A DNA stretch of 64,000 nucleotides. Origin: Epibacterium sp. Ofav1-8 (GTDB lineage Bacteria; Pseudomonadota; Alphaproteobacteria; Rhodobacterales; Rhodobacteraceae). Within the stretch, counting starts at the first letter, position 1. Each line of letters begins with the position of its first letter. The stretch covers positions 62,001 to 126,000 of the forward strand of contig NZ_JAKRFD010000009.1 in assembly GCF_022348185.1 (NCBI RefSeq), written 5' to 3'. This document shows positions 63,911 through 64,000 of the stretch, one piece after another. Position numbers and translations under genes: made by a program. The notes below the pieces were generated by a model. That model saw only the letters and a list, made by a program, of their open reading frames with translations, was not told where the DNA came from and did no database searches.

Positions 63911-64000
63911 CTAGTCCGCGGCGGGACCCGCCCGCAGCCGCAATCGCAGGGCCTGCAGGATCTGACGCGGCAGAATCGCAAAGCATTTCGCATAGCGGGG
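63911..64000 (-). CDS. C-terminal end of a gene cut by the window edge
   Basis: Reading the minus strand from 64000 gives 29 codons without a stop before TAG at 63911-63913 (ending LRLRAGPAAD). It is a plausible 3' end of a gene entering from outside, but too short to name. It converges on the glycosyltransferase with one base between the stops. Confidence 0.45.
   Translation of the reverse strand, partial: PRYAKCFAILPRQILQALRLRLRAGPAAD

Overview
The window is a high-G+C, densely coded chromosomal segment of an alphaproteobacterium, most likely a marine Rhodobacterales (Roseobacter-group) species. The evidence is gene content: an NDUFS4-type complex I subunit, an agl alpha-glucoside transport cluster, a glutathione-dependent formaldehyde dehydrogenase, a PrkA/DUF444/SpoVR operon, a BapA-type adhesin with its own type I secretion system, and a tandem glycine riboswitch on gcvTHP. 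No species can be named from the sequence alone. Most of the window looks like stable core genome. The only clear mobile DNA is a decayed IS5-type remnant near a tRNA-Gln gene.

Layout. 1-5.2 kb: the 3' part of a DUF4166 gene, a MYG1-family phosphohydrolase, then a tightly coupled four-gene operon (Tat-exported FAD oxidoreductase plus three unrecognised membrane or envelope proteins). 5.2-8.8 kb: uvrB, a divergent NDUFS4-like gene, the IS remnant and tRNA-Gln. 9-12.6 kb: a SARP-like winged-helix/TolB-like/TPR regulator, about 1 kb without a gene, and a PHP-domain metallohydrolase. 12.7-16.3 kb: a CueR-type regulator, class III alcohol dehydrogenase and an MFS transporter with a histidine-rich tail. 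16.3-21.1 kb: the prkA-yeaH-spoVR stress operon. 21.8-29.5 kb: a BapA-type adhesin followed by outer-membrane, ABC and HlyD components of a type I secretion system. 29.7-30.4 kb: a secreted trypsin-like protease.

30.8-40 kb: aglE-F-G-A-K on the minus strand, divergent from an aglR-type LacI regulator and a GH1 beta-glucosidase. Two copies of the AAAGCGCTTT palindrome lie between the two arms. The layout implies that binding protein, permeases and ATPase import alpha-glucosides, AglA hydrolyses them, and AglR represses both arms.

40.3-50.7 kb: tRNA-Thr, ileS, a group III truncated haemoglobin, a small cysteine-rich protein, a ycjX-GNAT-ycjF operon with start/stop overlaps, truA, a TesB-like thioesterase and a D-2-hydroxyacid dehydrogenase. 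50.8-55.7 kb: gcvT-gcvH-gcvP behind a tandem glycine riboswitch, with a terminator-like hairpin between gcvH and gcvP. 55.8-64 kb: a GAPDH-family gene, tamA-tamB (outer-membrane/autotransporter assembly), a family 2 glycosyltransferase, and the end of one further minus-strand gene cut by the window edge.

The best candidates for undescribed biology are the FAD-oxidoreductase operon at 1950-5182, the BapA-type secretion locus with a lipoprotein OMF-like partner, the CueR/formaldehyde dehydrogenase/His-tailed MFS neighbourhood, and the acetyltransferase inserted between ycjX and ycjF.
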